Shown here piece after piece: positions 25,441-34,988 of a stretch of 64,000 nucleotides of DNA (within the stretch, counting starts at the first letter, position 1; each line of letters starts with the position of its first letter). Source of the DNA: Arcobacter sp. (GTDB taxonomy: Bacteria; Campylobacterota; Campylobacteria; Campylobacterales; Arcobacteraceae); assembly GCA_002869535.1 (NCBI GenBank), contig PKUK01000001.1, positions 186,001 through 250,000 on the forward strand, written 5' to 3'. The notes under the pieces were generated by a model that saw nothing but the letters and a program-made list of their open reading frames with translations, searched no databases and was not told the DNA's origin. Position numbers and translations under genes: made by a program.

Positions 25441-26985
25441 CTACAAAAATTTCTTAACTAAATATGGTGTGAAAATATATGCTATAAACAAAGACATAAA
25501 TAGTGATATTGGCACAAATACCGGAAGAGGGTGCATAAATTGACCCATCATACCACCTACGAAAAACATAGGTATAAAAGTCATGATAATGGCTATTGTT
25601 GCTATGTTTGTAGGATTTCCTATCTCATTTGTAGCTTCAATTGCTACTTGTTCCAAGGATTTGTTTTTGTTTTTTTGCATGCTTCTGTGTCTATGGATAT
25701 TTTCTATTACAATTATGGCAGCATCAACTAACATACCTAGGGATACTAAAAGAGCAAATAGTGTTATACGATTGATAGTTTCATTTAAGATATAGCCTAC
25801 AAAAAGTGTAAGAGCCAGAATCATAGGAACCATAATAGATACTATTATTGCTTCTTTTAGTCCTAGTGAAAACACAAGTAGGAAAAATATAATAACTATA
25901 GAAATAACTAAGTTCATAATAAGTGAATTTACAGCATTATTTGCTGTAAATCCATCATCTCTTGTAATAACATAGCCTATATGCTCTTTTTCTAGCTGAT
26001 TTTTTATGTTATCTAAGTAGCTAAAAATATTTTCATTTATAGTAACTGAATTTGCACCTTTAAGTTTAGAAACAGATAAGGTTATTTGCTCTTTTAGCTC
26101 TAGATCTTTTGTATATATAAATGCCTCTTTTGTATTTTGAATATCATAGCTTCTTTTTATATTTGCAATACTACTTAAATAAATAGGTGAGCCATATTTA
26201 GAAGTAATAATTATATTTTTTAAATTATCAACATCTTCTATGGCACTTTTAATTCCAAATATTAAAAGCTTTCCTGAAGTTGTTCTTCCTTTGATGTCTG
26301 GTGTTTCATAGGATAGACCCTTAATAGCCTCTGTAACTTGCCCTAGAGATAAGCCATATGCACTTAATCTATTTGCATCAATTAGGATATTGTATTGCTC
26401 TTTTTTCTCACCTTTTAAGTCAACAAGCGCTACATTTTCTAAACTATTTATCTCTTTTGCTAGTTTATTTATTTTAGAAAAAAGTTCTGTTTGAGAGATG
26501 TTTTTATCTTTTGCATAAAAGGCAATAGTAGCTATTGGAATATCTGTATCTATATCCATAGTCTTTATAATAGGTTGCATAGCACCTTTTGGCATCAAAT
26601 CCATATTTCTCATTACTTGGTCATAAAGTTTTAAGTTAGATTCCTCTTTATCTTCTCCTATTAAATATCTAACTTGTACAATTCCCACAGAATCTTTTGC
26701 ATATGAATAGATATCTTCTACACCTTTTATCTCTTTTATTTTTTTTTCAAGTGGATCTATAATGACTTGTTGTATTTCATCTGCTTTGGCACCAGGCATA
26801 GCAACAATTACTGCTCCCCCTGATACTTTTATTTGAGGATTTTCTTCCCTTGGTGTAAACACTAAAGCAAAATACCCCAAAAGCAAAATAGCAATGCCTA
26901 TAATCATCGTAAGAGGATGATTTATAAATGTTCTTGCTAAATTGCCAGCAATATTAGGCTTATCTAATTTAAACTCTTCATTCAT
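25441..26985 (-). CDS. RND efflux transporter, N-terminal half (split gene)
   Basis: 514 residues equal to the first half of an AcrB-type proton-driven pump: first helix (LTMIIGIAILLLGYFALVF), TPREENPQIKVSGGAVIVAMPGA, then the porter domain. Helices 2-6 follow, including LGMLVDAAIIVIENIHRH with the Asp of the proton relay in the usual GMxVDxxIVxxEN motif, and GNPTNIATIAIIMTF. It ends FTPYLVKKFL just after helix 6, where a natural loop joins the halves. It overlaps the membrane fusion protein gene as ATGA. The operon order is outer-membrane factor, fusion protein, pump. Confidence 0.87.
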   Translation of the reverse strand: MNEEFKLDKPNIAGNLARTFINHPLTMIIGIAILLLGYFALVFTPREENPQIKVSGGAVIVAMPGAKADEIQQVIIDPLEKKIKEIKGVEDIYSYAKDSVGIVQVRYLIGEDKEESNLKLYDQVMRNMDLMPKGAMQPIIKTMDIDTDIPIATIAFYAKDKNISQTELFSKINKLAKEINSLENVALVDLKGEKKEQYNILIDANRLSAYGLSLGQVTEAIKGLSYETPDIKGRTTSGKLLIFGIKSAIEDVDNLKNIIITSKYGSPIYLSSIANIKRSYDIQNTKEAFIYTKDLELKEQITLSVSKLKGANSVTINENIFSYLDNIKNQLEKEHIGYVITRDDGFTANNAVNSLIMNLVISIVIIFFLLVFSLGLKEAIIVSIMVPMILALTLFVGYILNETINRITLFALLVSLGMLVDAAIIVIENIHRHRSMQKNKNKSLEQVAIEATNEIGNPTNIATIAIIMTFIPMFFVGGMMGQFMHPLPVFVPISLFMSLFIAYIFTPYLVKKFL

Positions 26986-27746
26986 AGTTGCTCTTTAATT
27001 GAAACTAAAACATTAGCATACATACCAGGAAGAATTTTTTCATTACTTTCAAATGAGATTTTAAGAGTAAAACTATGTGTCATAGGATTAGCACTTGGTA
27101 TTATTGATATTATTTTTCCTTTTGTTTTATAATCCAAAGAGTCAATAAATACATCAACTTCATCATTTAGATTTATATATTTTAAATCTGCTTCATTTAT
27201 CTGTGTAACTATTTTAAGATTTGACAAATCAGAGATAATAATTGCTGGTATCCCTGGCATTGCCATCTCACCCACTTTAATTGACTTTTTGATTATTAGT
27301 CCATCATTTGGAGCTTTTACTTTTAAGTATTTATATTGATTTTTTAGCTCTTTTAATTTTGAATTTGCTATTTTTAAAGAGTTTGAAATAGTGTTATATT
27401 TTAGTTCTAATTGCTCTAAATCAAACTTTGAAACTAAAGCCTTTTCATAGAGTCTTTTATATCTTTCATAATTTAGTTTGACATTGTCGTATTGATTTTT
27501 ATGAATATCAATATTCAATAAGGCTTGTTCTTTTTTATTATCAATTTCAATAGAATCTATCTCATAAAGTAGGGCACCTTTTTTTACTTTATCCCCTTCG
27601 TTTACTTTTATACTTTTTATGTACCCCATATTTCTGCTTGATATTATCTTTTCATTGTCAGAAATAACAGAGGCACTTAAGTTTAACTCTCTAGCTTGAA
27701 TTGATGTGATTATAAATATTGTTAAAAAAAGTACAAATTTGTTCAT
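26982..27746 (-). CDS. RND efflux periplasmic adaptor (membrane fusion protein)
   Basis: 254 residues, short for the family. It has a signal peptide (FVLFLTIFIITSIQA), then the biotinyl-lipoyl half-motif GYIKSIKVNEGDKVKKGALLYEID, a coiled-coil hairpin (about 75-140, with LYEKALVSKFDLEQLELKY at its tip), and the second lipoyl half KAPNDGLIIKKSIKVGEMAMPG. A beta-barrel and a short membrane-proximal end complete it. It links the pump to the TolC-like channel encoded just upstream, 1 base away. Confidence 0.88.
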   Translation of the reverse strand: MNKFVLFLTIFIITSIQARELNLSASVISDNEKIISSRNMGYIKSIKVNEGDKVKKGALLYEIDSIEIDNKKEQALLNIDIHKNQYDNVKLNYERYKRLYEKALVSKFDLEQLELKYNTISNSLKIANSKLKELKNQYKYLKVKAPNDGLIIKKSIKVGEMAMPGIPAIIISDLSNLKIVTQINEADLKYINLNDEVDVFIDSLDYKTKGKIISIIPSANPMTHSFTLKISFESNEKILPGMYANVLVSIKEQL

Positions 27747-27747
27747 A

Positions 27748-29097
27748 TTATTCCTTTAATGATTTACCTATTGATAGTTTTAATTTTGCTTTTGTAAATG
27801 TAAGTTCAAACTTAGACATAATAGTTTCTGCTCTTGCTTTTTGTAGTGAGGCTTGCTGTATTAAAAGGTCCGTCATTTTGATTAGTTTATTTTTATACAT
27901 CTCTTCTGATTTTAGTAAAATATCTTCAGCTAAAGTTTGTGCTTTGATTTTTTCACTTAAAATCTCTTTTTGCGATAAGTAGTTTAAATAGTTCTCTTTT
28001 ACTTCTAGTTTTATAGCATCTTTAAATTGCTCTTTTTGAAGCATAAGTTTGTTGTACTTGATTCTACTTTGTTCTATTTTAGCTTCCCTTGTCATATCAA
28101 ATATTTTCATATTTAATCCAACAGTTGCCATATAAAAATCTTGTGTGTTGTTGAAGTCTTTAAGTTTATCATTGCTATATCCATACTCAATATGTGCACC
28201 AATTTTTGGAAAATAGTCTGACTGTTTTATTTTGATATCTTTTTTTAATGATTGAGAGTTTAAATCTATATATTTAAAATCTTCTCTTTTGTTTATTGCT
28301 TCTTCTTGTATGAGTTCTAAGTTTATTTCACTAACGTTAACATCTTCGAAATTTTTGACTTCATTAATTTCAACACCAATTAAAAAACTTAAATATGAGT
28401 GTGAAAGTAGAACTCTATTTTCTGCCTCTTTTAGTTTTGAGTTAGTATTCAAATCTTCAACTTGTGCCTGATTTAAATCTATTTTAGTAACTAAGCCCTC
28501 TTTATACATCTCATTTGCAAAGTTTACAAAAGATGCTGTTGCTTTTTTTGTTTTTTTTACTGCATTTACATACTCTTTTGAAGCTACACAGGCATTATAT
28601 GCTCTTAAAAGTTCAAGTGTTAATAGTTTTTCATCATATTCATATTTAACTTTGTTTGCTTGGATTTGTAAGTTTGCTATATCTTTTGCATTTGATAACT
28701 CAAAACCAGAGAATAGGGGGATGTCATATGTAAGTTTTGTCTCATAGTTTTCTATTGATTTTGGATAGTTTAAATCATGGGGTGCAGTATTTAAAGAAGA
28801 AGCACCTGAGTATGAACCCAATCCAAAATCAGCAAAGGTAGCTTTTCTAGAAGCAAGTTTTGAACTAAAAACATACCCTGCATGATTTGTGTTCATATAA
28901 GTCTCTTTGAAATTTAATGCTCCATAATTATTTGCAGATATTTCATCTAATATGGCATGGGATTGTTTTATGTCTAGTTTTTTTGATTTTAATTCTTTAT
29001 TATTTTTAAGTAGTAAATCTAATGCCTCATCAAAACTAATCTCTTTTGAAAAAGTACAAATAGAAGTGATAAGTAAAAGTATTAATATATTTTGCAT
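27748..29097 (-). CDS. TolC-type outer membrane efflux protein
   Basis: 449 residues with a signal peptide (ILILLLITSICTF) and the two-fold repeat of outer-membrane factors: helix-rich segments (ISFDEALDLLLKNNKELKSK; later QEEAINKREDFKYIDLNSQS) separated by barrel strands (FKETYMNTNHAGYVF; IGAHIEYGYSNDKL). It is the first gene of the four-gene efflux operon. A TATAAT-like element lies about 25-30 bases before the ATG, and a nested inverted repeat lies upstream of that. The substrate of the system is not apparent. Confidence 0.88.
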   Translation of the reverse strand: MQNILILLLITSICTFSKEISFDEALDLLLKNNKELKSKKLDIKQSHAILDEISANNYGALNFKETYMNTNHAGYVFSSKLASRKATFADFGLGSYSGASSLNTAPHDLNYPKSIENYETKLTYDIPLFSGFELSNAKDIANLQIQANKVKYEYDEKLLTLELLRAYNACVASKEYVNAVKKTKKATASFVNFANEMYKEGLVTKIDLNQAQVEDLNTNSKLKEAENRVLLSHSYLSFLIGVEINEVKNFEDVNVSEINLELIQEEAINKREDFKYIDLNSQSLKKDIKIKQSDYFPKIGAHIEYGYSNDKLKDFNNTQDFYMATVGLNMKIFDMTREAKIEQSRIKYNKLMLQKEQFKDAIKLEVKENYLNYLSQKEILSEKIKAQTLAEDILLKSEEMYKNKLIKMTDLLIQQASLQKARAETIMSKFELTFTKAKLKLSIGKSLKE

Positions 29098-29159
29098 TTA
29101 CAACCTTATTTTAAAAGCTTATTATATAGGGATAATAATTAAAATAATGTAAAATTGTT

Positions 29160-29243
29160 TTATTAGTTTTTCTTATATCAATATGTGGGGTAAATATACC
29201 TTTAAAGACTTTGATATAGTGCTTTATAAAGAAAAACTAATAA
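29160..29243. repeat. 84-bp nested inverted repeat between fliP and the efflux operon
   Basis: TTATTAGTTTTTCTT at 29160-29174 pairs perfectly with 29229-29243, and inside it TATATCAA at 29174-29181 pairs with TTGATATA at 29211-29218. The interior is a GGGGTAAATATACC stretch that could itself pair. The element lies upstream of the efflux operon promoter region on the minus strand and after the fliP terminator. It could be an operator array, a structured RNA, or a small MITE-like remnant. No flanking target duplication was recognised. Confidence 0.5.
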
Positions 29244-29249
29244 CTATAA

Positions 29250-29281
29250 TTTTGTAAAAAATGGAATTATTATAATTCCAT
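29250..29281 (-). terminator. Rho-independent terminator of fliP
   Basis: ATGGAATTA and TAATTCCAT form a 9-10-bp stem at 29261-29281 with a minimal loop. Read on the minus strand, the stem is followed by TTTTTT. It starts 16 bases downstream of the fliP stop. Confidence 0.7.
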
Positions 29282-29296
29282 TTTATAATTAAAAAT

Positions 29297-30025
29297 TTAT
29301 TTAAAGGATTGTGCGAGATTTCCGATGATTAATTGCCAACCATCGATGATAATAAAGAAGATAACTTTGATAGGTAAGGATATCATTACAGGAGGTAACA
29401 TCATCATACCTAAACTCATAAGAATAGAGGCTACAATAATATCAATAACTAAAAAAGGTAAAAATATTAAAAAGCCTATTTCAAAGGCAGTTCTTAGCTC
29501 ACTCACAATAAAAGCTGGCATTAGAAGAGTAAGAGAAACATCATCTATATTTTTAGGATTTTCCTCTTTTTTAATACGGTAAAAAAGTGCGATATCTGAC
29601 TCTCTTGTATTTTTTATCATAAACTCTTTAAAAGGTTTTATACTTTTTTGAAAGCCCTCTTCATATCCGATTTTTTCTTCCATATAAGGTTTAACACCCT
29701 CGTTATAAGCGACCCTTGCATATGGTTCCATAATAAAAATTGTTAAAATCAATGCTAGAGAAATAACTATCTGGTTTGGTGGGGCTTGTTGTAAACCCAT
29801 TGCTTGTCTTAATAGTGATAATACTATTATAAGTCTTGTGAAGCTAGTTACCATAAGAAGTAGTGTAGGAGCAAGGGCTAATATAATAAGTATAATGGCT
29901 ATATTAATTGTTTTTACAAATTGTGCAGGTTGATCAATAGCTGCAATGGAGAGGTTTATTACTGGTAAGTCATCAGCTGCAAAAAGTGAAATAGAAAATA
30001 TAATAAGCGCTAATATGATTCTCAA
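29297..30025 (-). CDS. fliP: Flagellar type III export gate protein FliP
   Basis: 242 residues, standard length. A cleavable signal (RIILALIIFSISLFA) is followed by the first helix pair, with TLLLMVTSFTRLIIVLSLLR and MGLQQAPPNQIVISLALILT. A periplasmic loop (about 105-160) comes next, then SELRTAFEIGFLIFLPFLVIDI and MGMMMLPPVMISLPIKVI-type final helices. Together with FliQ and FliR it forms the export pore. No other export gene is beside it, consistent with the scattered flagellar genes of this group. A clear terminator follows it. Confidence 0.95.
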   Translation of the reverse strand: MRIILALIIFSISLFAADDLPVINLSIAAIDQPAQFVKTINIAIILIILALAPTLLLMVTSFTRLIIVLSLLRQAMGLQQAPPNQIVISLALILTIFIMEPYARVAYNEGVKPYMEEKIGYEEGFQKSIKPFKEFMIKNTRESDIALFYRIKKEENPKNIDDVSLTLLMPAFIVSELRTAFEIGFLIFLPFLVIDIIVASILMSLGMMMLPPVMISLPIKVIFFIIIDGWQLIIGNLAQSFK

Positions 30026-30166
30026 ATAGTATCCTTAAAAATTGTAAAAAAGAATGATAACTAAAAAAAGTTTAAACTCTAAAGATAATTTAGCAAAAGT
30101 ATATTATAATCTATTAAATTATTTTAAAGATATTCTGTTTTTAATCACAATTAAAAGGAATGATTC

Positions 30167-30913
30167 ATGCATAGTTATATAATGAAGTTTATTATTATTT
30201 TTTTATTATTTACACAATTTTTATTTTCAAAAAGTTTAGAAAAAATTATTCTTTATGAATATATTCGAGTTGGTGTAAAATTTGAATATAAACCTTTTGC
30301 TTTTATTAATGAAGAGGGAAAAATTGATGGTTTTGAAATAGACTTAATAAAAAGTATGATGGATAGACTTAATATAAGAGTAAAGTTTATTGAAGTTAGC
30401 TCTAAAAATAAAGAGAAAATGTTATTAGATGACAAAATTGATATTTTGTTGGCTGGTATGATTCCTCAAGAGAATCAAAATAGTGGTATGTCTTTTTCTA
30501 AACCATATTTTTTTGACGAACAAATTGTTTTAGTCAATAATAAAGAAAAGATAAACAGTTTTTCCGATTTAAAAGGTAAATATGTAGGAGCCATAAAAGG
30601 ATCAACTCATTTGGAGAATTTTTTAAAAATTCAGCCAGATGTTACAAGTATATCATTTACTCAGTATCCTCAGTTAATTAGTGCCTTAACACACAATAAT
30701 ATTGATGCAGTAACTGCTGATTCTTCTTGGGCAAAAGCACAGATGAAATTGCATGATGGGAAGTTCAAGATTTTAGATGATGTAATTAGTACTAATAAGT
30801 ATGCAATTGCTTTGAAATCTGATAATGTAGATTTAAAAAAGACAATTAATTCTTTATTTGAAAAGATATCAAATGATAAAACCTATGAAAATATATATAA
30901 AAAATGGTTTTAA
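30167..30913 (+). CDS. Periplasmic substrate-binding protein, amino-acid type (SBP family 3)
   Basis: 248 residues with a signal peptide (KFIIIFLLFTQFLFS). The type 2 periplasmic-binding fold is plain: IRVGVKFEYKPFAFINEEGKIDGFEIDLIKSM, the DILLAGMIPQ strand, SFSKPYFFDEQIVLV, and a second lobe with KGKYVGAIKGSTHLENFL and IDAVTADSSWAKAQ. A Tyr-Lys-Pro-Phe in the first lobe is the usual ligand-contacting segment. No ABC permease or ATPase gene is adjacent, so it either joins a distant transporter or works as a sensor component. Its neighbours downstream are chemotaxis-type genes. Confidence 0.87.
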   Translation: MHSYIMKFIIIFLLFTQFLFSKSLEKIILYEYIRVGVKFEYKPFAFINEEGKIDGFEIDLIKSMMDRLNIRVKFIEVSSKNKEKMLLDDKIDILLAGMIPQENQNSGMSFSKPYFFDEQIVLVNNKEKINSFSDLKGKYVGAIKGSTHLENFLKIQPDVTSISFTQYPQLISALTHNNIDAVTADSSWAKAQMKLHDGKFKILDDVISTNKYAIALKSDNVDLKKTINSLFEKISNDKTYENIYKKWF

Positions 30914-31048
30914 TAATAAAATAATTAATTTTTTAAGAAAAAAATGTATTTTATTTAGATAAGATTTAGTAAACACAAACTTAAGTAACTATTATAATAA
31001 AAGATATTTTTTTTTACCTAAGAATCCATACTAAATAAGGAGCTTGTA

Positions 31049-31432
31049 TTGTCAGAAGAGGTGAAATTATCAGCAGATACAATGATTGTATCAGAGACTG
31101 ATGCTAAAGGAATCATACAATATGCAAATTCAGATTTTTGTAAAATTGCTGGCTATTCAAAAGAGGAGTTGATAGGTAAACCTCATAATTATGTAAGACA
31201 TCCAGATATGCCAAAGGCTGCATTTGAAGATCTATGGAAAACAATCCAATCAGGGAATATCTGGAATGGAATAGTAAAAAACAAGACAAAAGATGGTGGA
31301 TATTATTGGGTAAATGCTACAGCATATCCTTCTAAAAATAGTAATGGTGTATTACGATATATTTCAGTAAGAGTAAAACCTACAGATAAAGAGATAGAAA
31401 ATGCTATTTCTTTATATAAAACTTTAGATTAG
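31049..31432 (+). CDS. Single PAS-domain protein, Aer/CetB-like
   Basis: 127 residues from a TTG start after AAGGAGCTTGTA. The whole protein is a PAS domain of the Aer type: SETDAKGIIQYANSDFCKIAGYSKEELIGKPHNYVRHPDMPKAAF in outline, then TKDGGYYWVNATAYP. Proteins of this class bind FAD and sense redox or energy state. A separate soluble chemoreceptor starts 15 bases downstream, so the two form a split aerotaxis receptor comparable to the CetA/CetB arrangement. FAD binding is inferred from likeness only. Confidence 0.85.
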   Translation: MSEEVKLSADTMIVSETDAKGIIQYANSDFCKIAGYSKEELIGKPHNYVRHPDMPKAAFEDLWKTIQSGNIWNGIVKNKTKDGGYYWVNATAYPSKNSNGVLRYISVRVKPTDKEIENAISLYKTLD

Positions 31433-31447
31433 AAGAGGATAGATAAT

Positions 31448-32704
31448 ATGTTTTTTAGTGACCCAAGTGAAAATAGAATAATAGAGACCCTTGATAATAT
31501 CGAAAAGTTTATAGATGGTGACATAAATTCTCTTCCAAAGATAGATTTTAAAGGAAAAGGTTTTAATCAAAAAATAGTAGAAAAAATATCTTCAATAAAT
31601 GATAAGCTAAGTACGAAAAATCAAGATGAGCTTATAATTTATGGTGAATTAATGTTGATTGCTGAAAAGTTATCTGATGGGTTTATTGAAGATAAAATTT
31701 ATTGTACAAATACATCAAATAAAAAGTTAAACTATATTGCAAAAACAGTTAATAATCTTGTTGATAATTTAAATTCTATTATGGGCTCAGATACTCATAA
31801 AATTGTTCATGTACTTGATAAATATGCAAAATTAGATTTTAGAGATAAAATAGAGGGAGAAGATGCAAAATTAACAAATGCATTAAATAATGTTACTGAT
31901 TTGATTTCTAATATACTTTTTGAAAATAAAACAAATGGTTTAACTTTAGATTATACTTCTGACCAATTACTTGAATATGTTGAAAAACTAAATCAAAGTT
32001 CAAATAGTGCTGCTGCAAGTTTAGAAGAGACTGCTGCTGCAATTGAAGAGATTACAGGTAATATCAGAAATAACACAGAAACAATTGCTAAAATGGCACA
32101 ATTCTCTGCCAATGTTACAGATTCTGTTAAAGATGGAGAAAACTTAGCTAATCAAACAACAATTGCAATGGATGATATAAATACACAAGTTACTTCGATA
32201 AATGAAGCAATTACTGTAATTGACCAAATAGCATTTCAAACAAACATTTTATCACTTAATGCAGCAGTTGAAGCTGCTACTGCAGGAGAAGCTGGTAAAG
32301 GTTTTGCAGTTGTTGCTCAAGAAGTTAGAAATTTAGCTAACAGAAGTGCAGATGCGGCAAAAGAGATTAAAAACTTAGTTGAAAGTGCTACTGCAAAAGC
32401 AAACCATGGAAAAAATATTGCAGATGAGATGATAGAGGGATATAAGAAGCTAAATGAAAACGTTAATTATACTATAGAGTTTATTGGTGATATTGATTCT
32501 GCATCAAAAGAGCAACTTTTAGGGATTGAACAAATTAATGATGCCGTAAATGCTTTAGATAAACAAACTCAAGAAAATGCAAATATTGCATCTCAAACCC
32601 AAGATGCAGCAACACTAACTGATAAAATTTCTAAACAAGTTGTTGTAAATGCAAACCAAAAAGAGTTCATAGGTAAAAATGAAGCAAAAATAAGAATAGA
32701 TTAA
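31448..32704 (+). CDS. Soluble methyl-accepting chemotaxis protein
   Basis: 418 residues with no membrane segment. Residues 1-170 are a helical region without a recognisable HAMP. The signalling domain (about 180-410) is complete: [22 protein letters not shown] near 190, and the hairpin tip [19 protein letters not shown] followed by [20 protein letters not shown]. The tip carries T where R is common (EAATAGE). There is no C-terminal CheR/CheB tether. It pairs with the PAS protein directly upstream and would relay its signal to CheA/CheW. A terminator follows its stop. Confidence 0.88.
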   Translation: MFFSDPSENRIIETLDNIEKFIDGDINSLPKIDFKGKGFNQKIVEKISSINDKLSTKNQDELIIYGELMLIAEKLSDGFIEDKIYCTNTSNKKLNYIAKTVNNLVDNLNSIMGSDTHKIVHVLDKYAKLDFRDKIEGEDAKLTNALNNVTDLISNILFENKTNGLTLDYTSDQLLEYVEKLNQSSNSAAASLEETAAAIEEITGNIRNNTETIAKMAQFSANVTDSVKDGENLANQTTIAMDDINTQVTSINEAITVIDQIAFQTNILSLNAAVEAATAGEAGKGFAVVAQEVRNLANRSADAAKEIKNLVESATAKANHGKNIADEMIEGYKKLNENVNYTIEFIGDIDSASKEQLLGIEQINDAVNALDKQTQENANIASQTQDAATLTDKISKQVVVNANQKEFIGKNEAKIRID

Positions 32705-32706
32705 AA

Positions 32707-32729
32707 TTAGGTTATTTAATATAACCTAA
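32707..32729. terminator. Bidirectional hairpin between the chemoreceptor gene and mrdA
   Basis: TTAGGTTAT at 32707-32715 and ATAACCTAA at 32721-32729 form a perfect 9-bp stem with a 5-base loop. The stem includes the last codons and stop of mrdA. It is placed exactly between convergent genes. Confidence 0.6.
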
Positions 32730-34490
32730 CTCTATTAACTTATTATATATTTTTGTAACAGCTGGTCCTGCTGTACTTCCACCATGTCCACCATGCTCCA
32801 CTAAAATAGTAACAGAGTATTGTGGATCTTCATATGGTCCATAAGTTGTTAACCAAGCATGTGATCTTTTTAAATACTCTAGTTCACTCTCCAATGCTCT
32901 TTTCTTAACATCTTGTTCTATTCTTACAACTTGTGCAGTACCTGTCTTAGCTGCAATTTTAATTCTTGAATCAATACCTCTTAAATGCCAATATGCAGTA
33001 CCATTTTTATGGTTTGCAACATCATACATACCTCTTTGGATTAATTTTAAATTCTCATCATCTATATCTACTTCTTCAGGCTCTTTATATGCATCTTTAT
33101 AAAAATGAGGAGTAGGAAGTTTTTTAGTTGCTAAAAATGCTGTATATCTAGCTATTTGAATTGGAGTTACTAAAACAGACCCTTGTCCTATAGATGAAAT
33201 TAATGTTTCTCCTGTAAACCAAGGTCTATTATATCTTCTTCTTTTCCAAGCTTCATTCGGATTTATACCTATGAATTCATACATTTGGTCTATTCCAGTT
33301 TTTTGACCTAAGCCAAACTTTTTCATTGTTTCACTAATTTTATTTATACCAATTTTTTGACTTGCCTTATAAAAAAAATCATCACAACTCTCTCTTATAG
33401 CTTTTCTAAAGTCAACAGTACCATGACCATCTTCTTTCCAGCATCTAAATTTTCTATTTGCAAATTCATGGCTTCCTGTACAATTTACTTTGAAGTTTTT
33501 GTTTATACCATTTTCTAGAAATGCTAAGGCAACTCCCATTTTCCATACACTTCCTGGAGGATACATCCCATTTGTTATTTTATTTGTAAAAGGTTTATCA
33601 ATATTATTTTGTAAATCATCCCACTCTTTATATGAGATACCATTTACAAAAACATTATTATCAAACTCAGGAAAAGAAGCAGCTGCTAATATTTCACCGT
33701 TTTTTACATCCATAACAACAATAGCACCTGCTTTTTCATTAAAAATATCATGAATATATTTTTCTAGTTCTATATCAATAGTTATTTTTATATTATTATT
33801 GATTTTAACTTCTTTTTCTTTTAGTACTTCAAGCTCTTTATTTAAGGCATTTACTTTTACTTCTTTATAGCCAAGCTCCCCTTGTAGGATATCGTTGTAA
33901 TATTTTTCTAGACCATTTTTTCCAATGATTCCACTATATTTAGAGATATGATTATTTTCAATATCTCTTCTTGAAGCTTTTCCTACATATCCAAGTATAT
34001 GTGCAGCTACTTTTTTATATGGATAGTTTCTTTTTACAGCTGATTCTACTTTTAAATTATCTAAAGAGTTAAATACAGTATATTTATCAAAAAACTTTTC
34101 ATAAGGTATATACTCAATAATCTTTACAAAGTCATGTTTATATGGGGAGTCTAGCTTATTATATTTTTTAATCAATTTCTCTTTTTCAAAATCTGGAAAA
34201 TGTAAGATTATAGTATTGATTAACTCATCTAAAATATGTCTATTTTTATATGATCTTAAATGTGGTTTTATACTTAAAGAAAAACCTAAATCATTAATTG
34301 CAAGGGCAATATCATTTCTATCTTTTATAATCCCCCTTGAAGGAGCTTGATAAACTTTTTTGATATAGTTTTGTTTTGAAAGTTCTTCATAGTAAGTATT
34401 AGATTTTATACTTAAGTAGTAGAGCCTATATACTAAAAGTAAACAAACAACACCAATAAGAATAAGAATTAAATTAAGCCGTTTTTTCAT
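32712..34490 (-). CDS. mrdA: Penicillin-binding protein 2 (elongasome transpeptidase)
   Basis: 592 residues. One N-terminal membrane helix (LILILIGVVCLLLVYRLYYL) is followed by the dimerisation/pedestal domain, starting PSRGIIKDRNDIALA. The transpeptidase domain has SVWK (SxxK) near residue 312, SCD (SxN) near 365 in RESCDDFFY, and KTGTAQV near 510. SCD rather than SxN is normal for PBP2. It crosslinks peptidoglycan during cell elongation with RodA/MreCD. It overlaps the small membrane-protein gene upstream as ATGA. Confidence 0.94.
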   Translation of the reverse strand: MKKRLNLILILIGVVCLLLVYRLYYLSIKSNTYYEELSKQNYIKKVYQAPSRGIIKDRNDIALAINDLGFSLSIKPHLRSYKNRHILDELINTIILHFPDFEKEKLIKKYNKLDSPYKHDFVKIIEYIPYEKFFDKYTVFNSLDNLKVESAVKRNYPYKKVAAHILGYVGKASRRDIENNHISKYSGIIGKNGLEKYYNDILQGELGYKEVKVNALNKELEVLKEKEVKINNNIKITIDIELEKYIHDIFNEKAGAIVVMDVKNGEILAAASFPEFDNNVFVNGISYKEWDDLQNNIDKPFTNKITNGMYPPGSVWKMGVALAFLENGINKNFKVNCTGSHEFANRKFRCWKEDGHGTVDFRKAIRESCDDFFYKASQKIGINKISETMKKFGLGQKTGIDQMYEFIGINPNEAWKRRRYNRPWFTGETLISSIGQGSVLVTPIQIARYTAFLATKKLPTPHFYKDAYKEPEEVDIDDENLKLIQRGMYDVANHKNGTAYWHLRGIDSRIKIAAKTGTAQVVRIEQDVKKRALESELEYLKRSHAWLTTYGPYEDPQYSVTILVEHGGHGGSTAGPAVTKIYNKLIELGYIK

Positions 34491-34927
34491 AAGAATAGTC
34501 CATAAATTAAGAAATCAATCACAATATTTAATATAATATATCTTATTAAACTAAAATTTAAATCATTTGAAAACACCCATATTAAAATAACACCAATATA
34601 AAAAGTCAGTATATAAATATAATTGTTTAAATTGTGTAATGATATAACTCTATTTAAGTTTGGTAAGATAAAAGTATAAATAAATAGTGATAAAAAAGTA
34701 AAAGTAAAAGGTAAAAAGCCACTATTGTACTCAATGAATAAAAATATTATTATCAAATAGACCATAGAGTAGTAATATTTGTATTTAATAGACTTTAAAA
34801 AGGCTAAAAAAATAACTCCTGCAATTAATATCGGGAAAAAATGTACAGAAGAGATGATATTTACAAATATTGTAAATACTCCCAAAAAGAATATAAAATA
34901 AGGGTTGTGTAGTAGTATATTTTTCAT
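34487..34927 (-). CDS. Small integral membrane protein, MreD-like by position
   Basis: 146 residues, nearly all hydrophobic, with about five membrane segments and no catalytic motif. The gene lies immediately upstream of mrdA and overlaps it by 4 bases. MreD often holds that place in rod-shape operons and has this size and topology. Sequence likeness to MreD could not be established by eye, so the name is from context only. Confidence 0.6.
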   Translation of the reverse strand: MKNILLHNPYFIFFLGVFTIFVNIISSVHFFPILIAGVIFLAFLKSIKYKYYYSMVYLIIIFLFIEYNSGFLPFTFTFLSLFIYTFILPNLNRVISLHNLNNYIYILTFYIGVILIWVFSNDLNFSLIRYIILNIVIDFLIYGLFL

Positions 34928-34988
34928 TAAGTTAGTAGTCTTATTATTTTTTTGCAGATTATATTATAAATAGTCTTATACTCGTATA

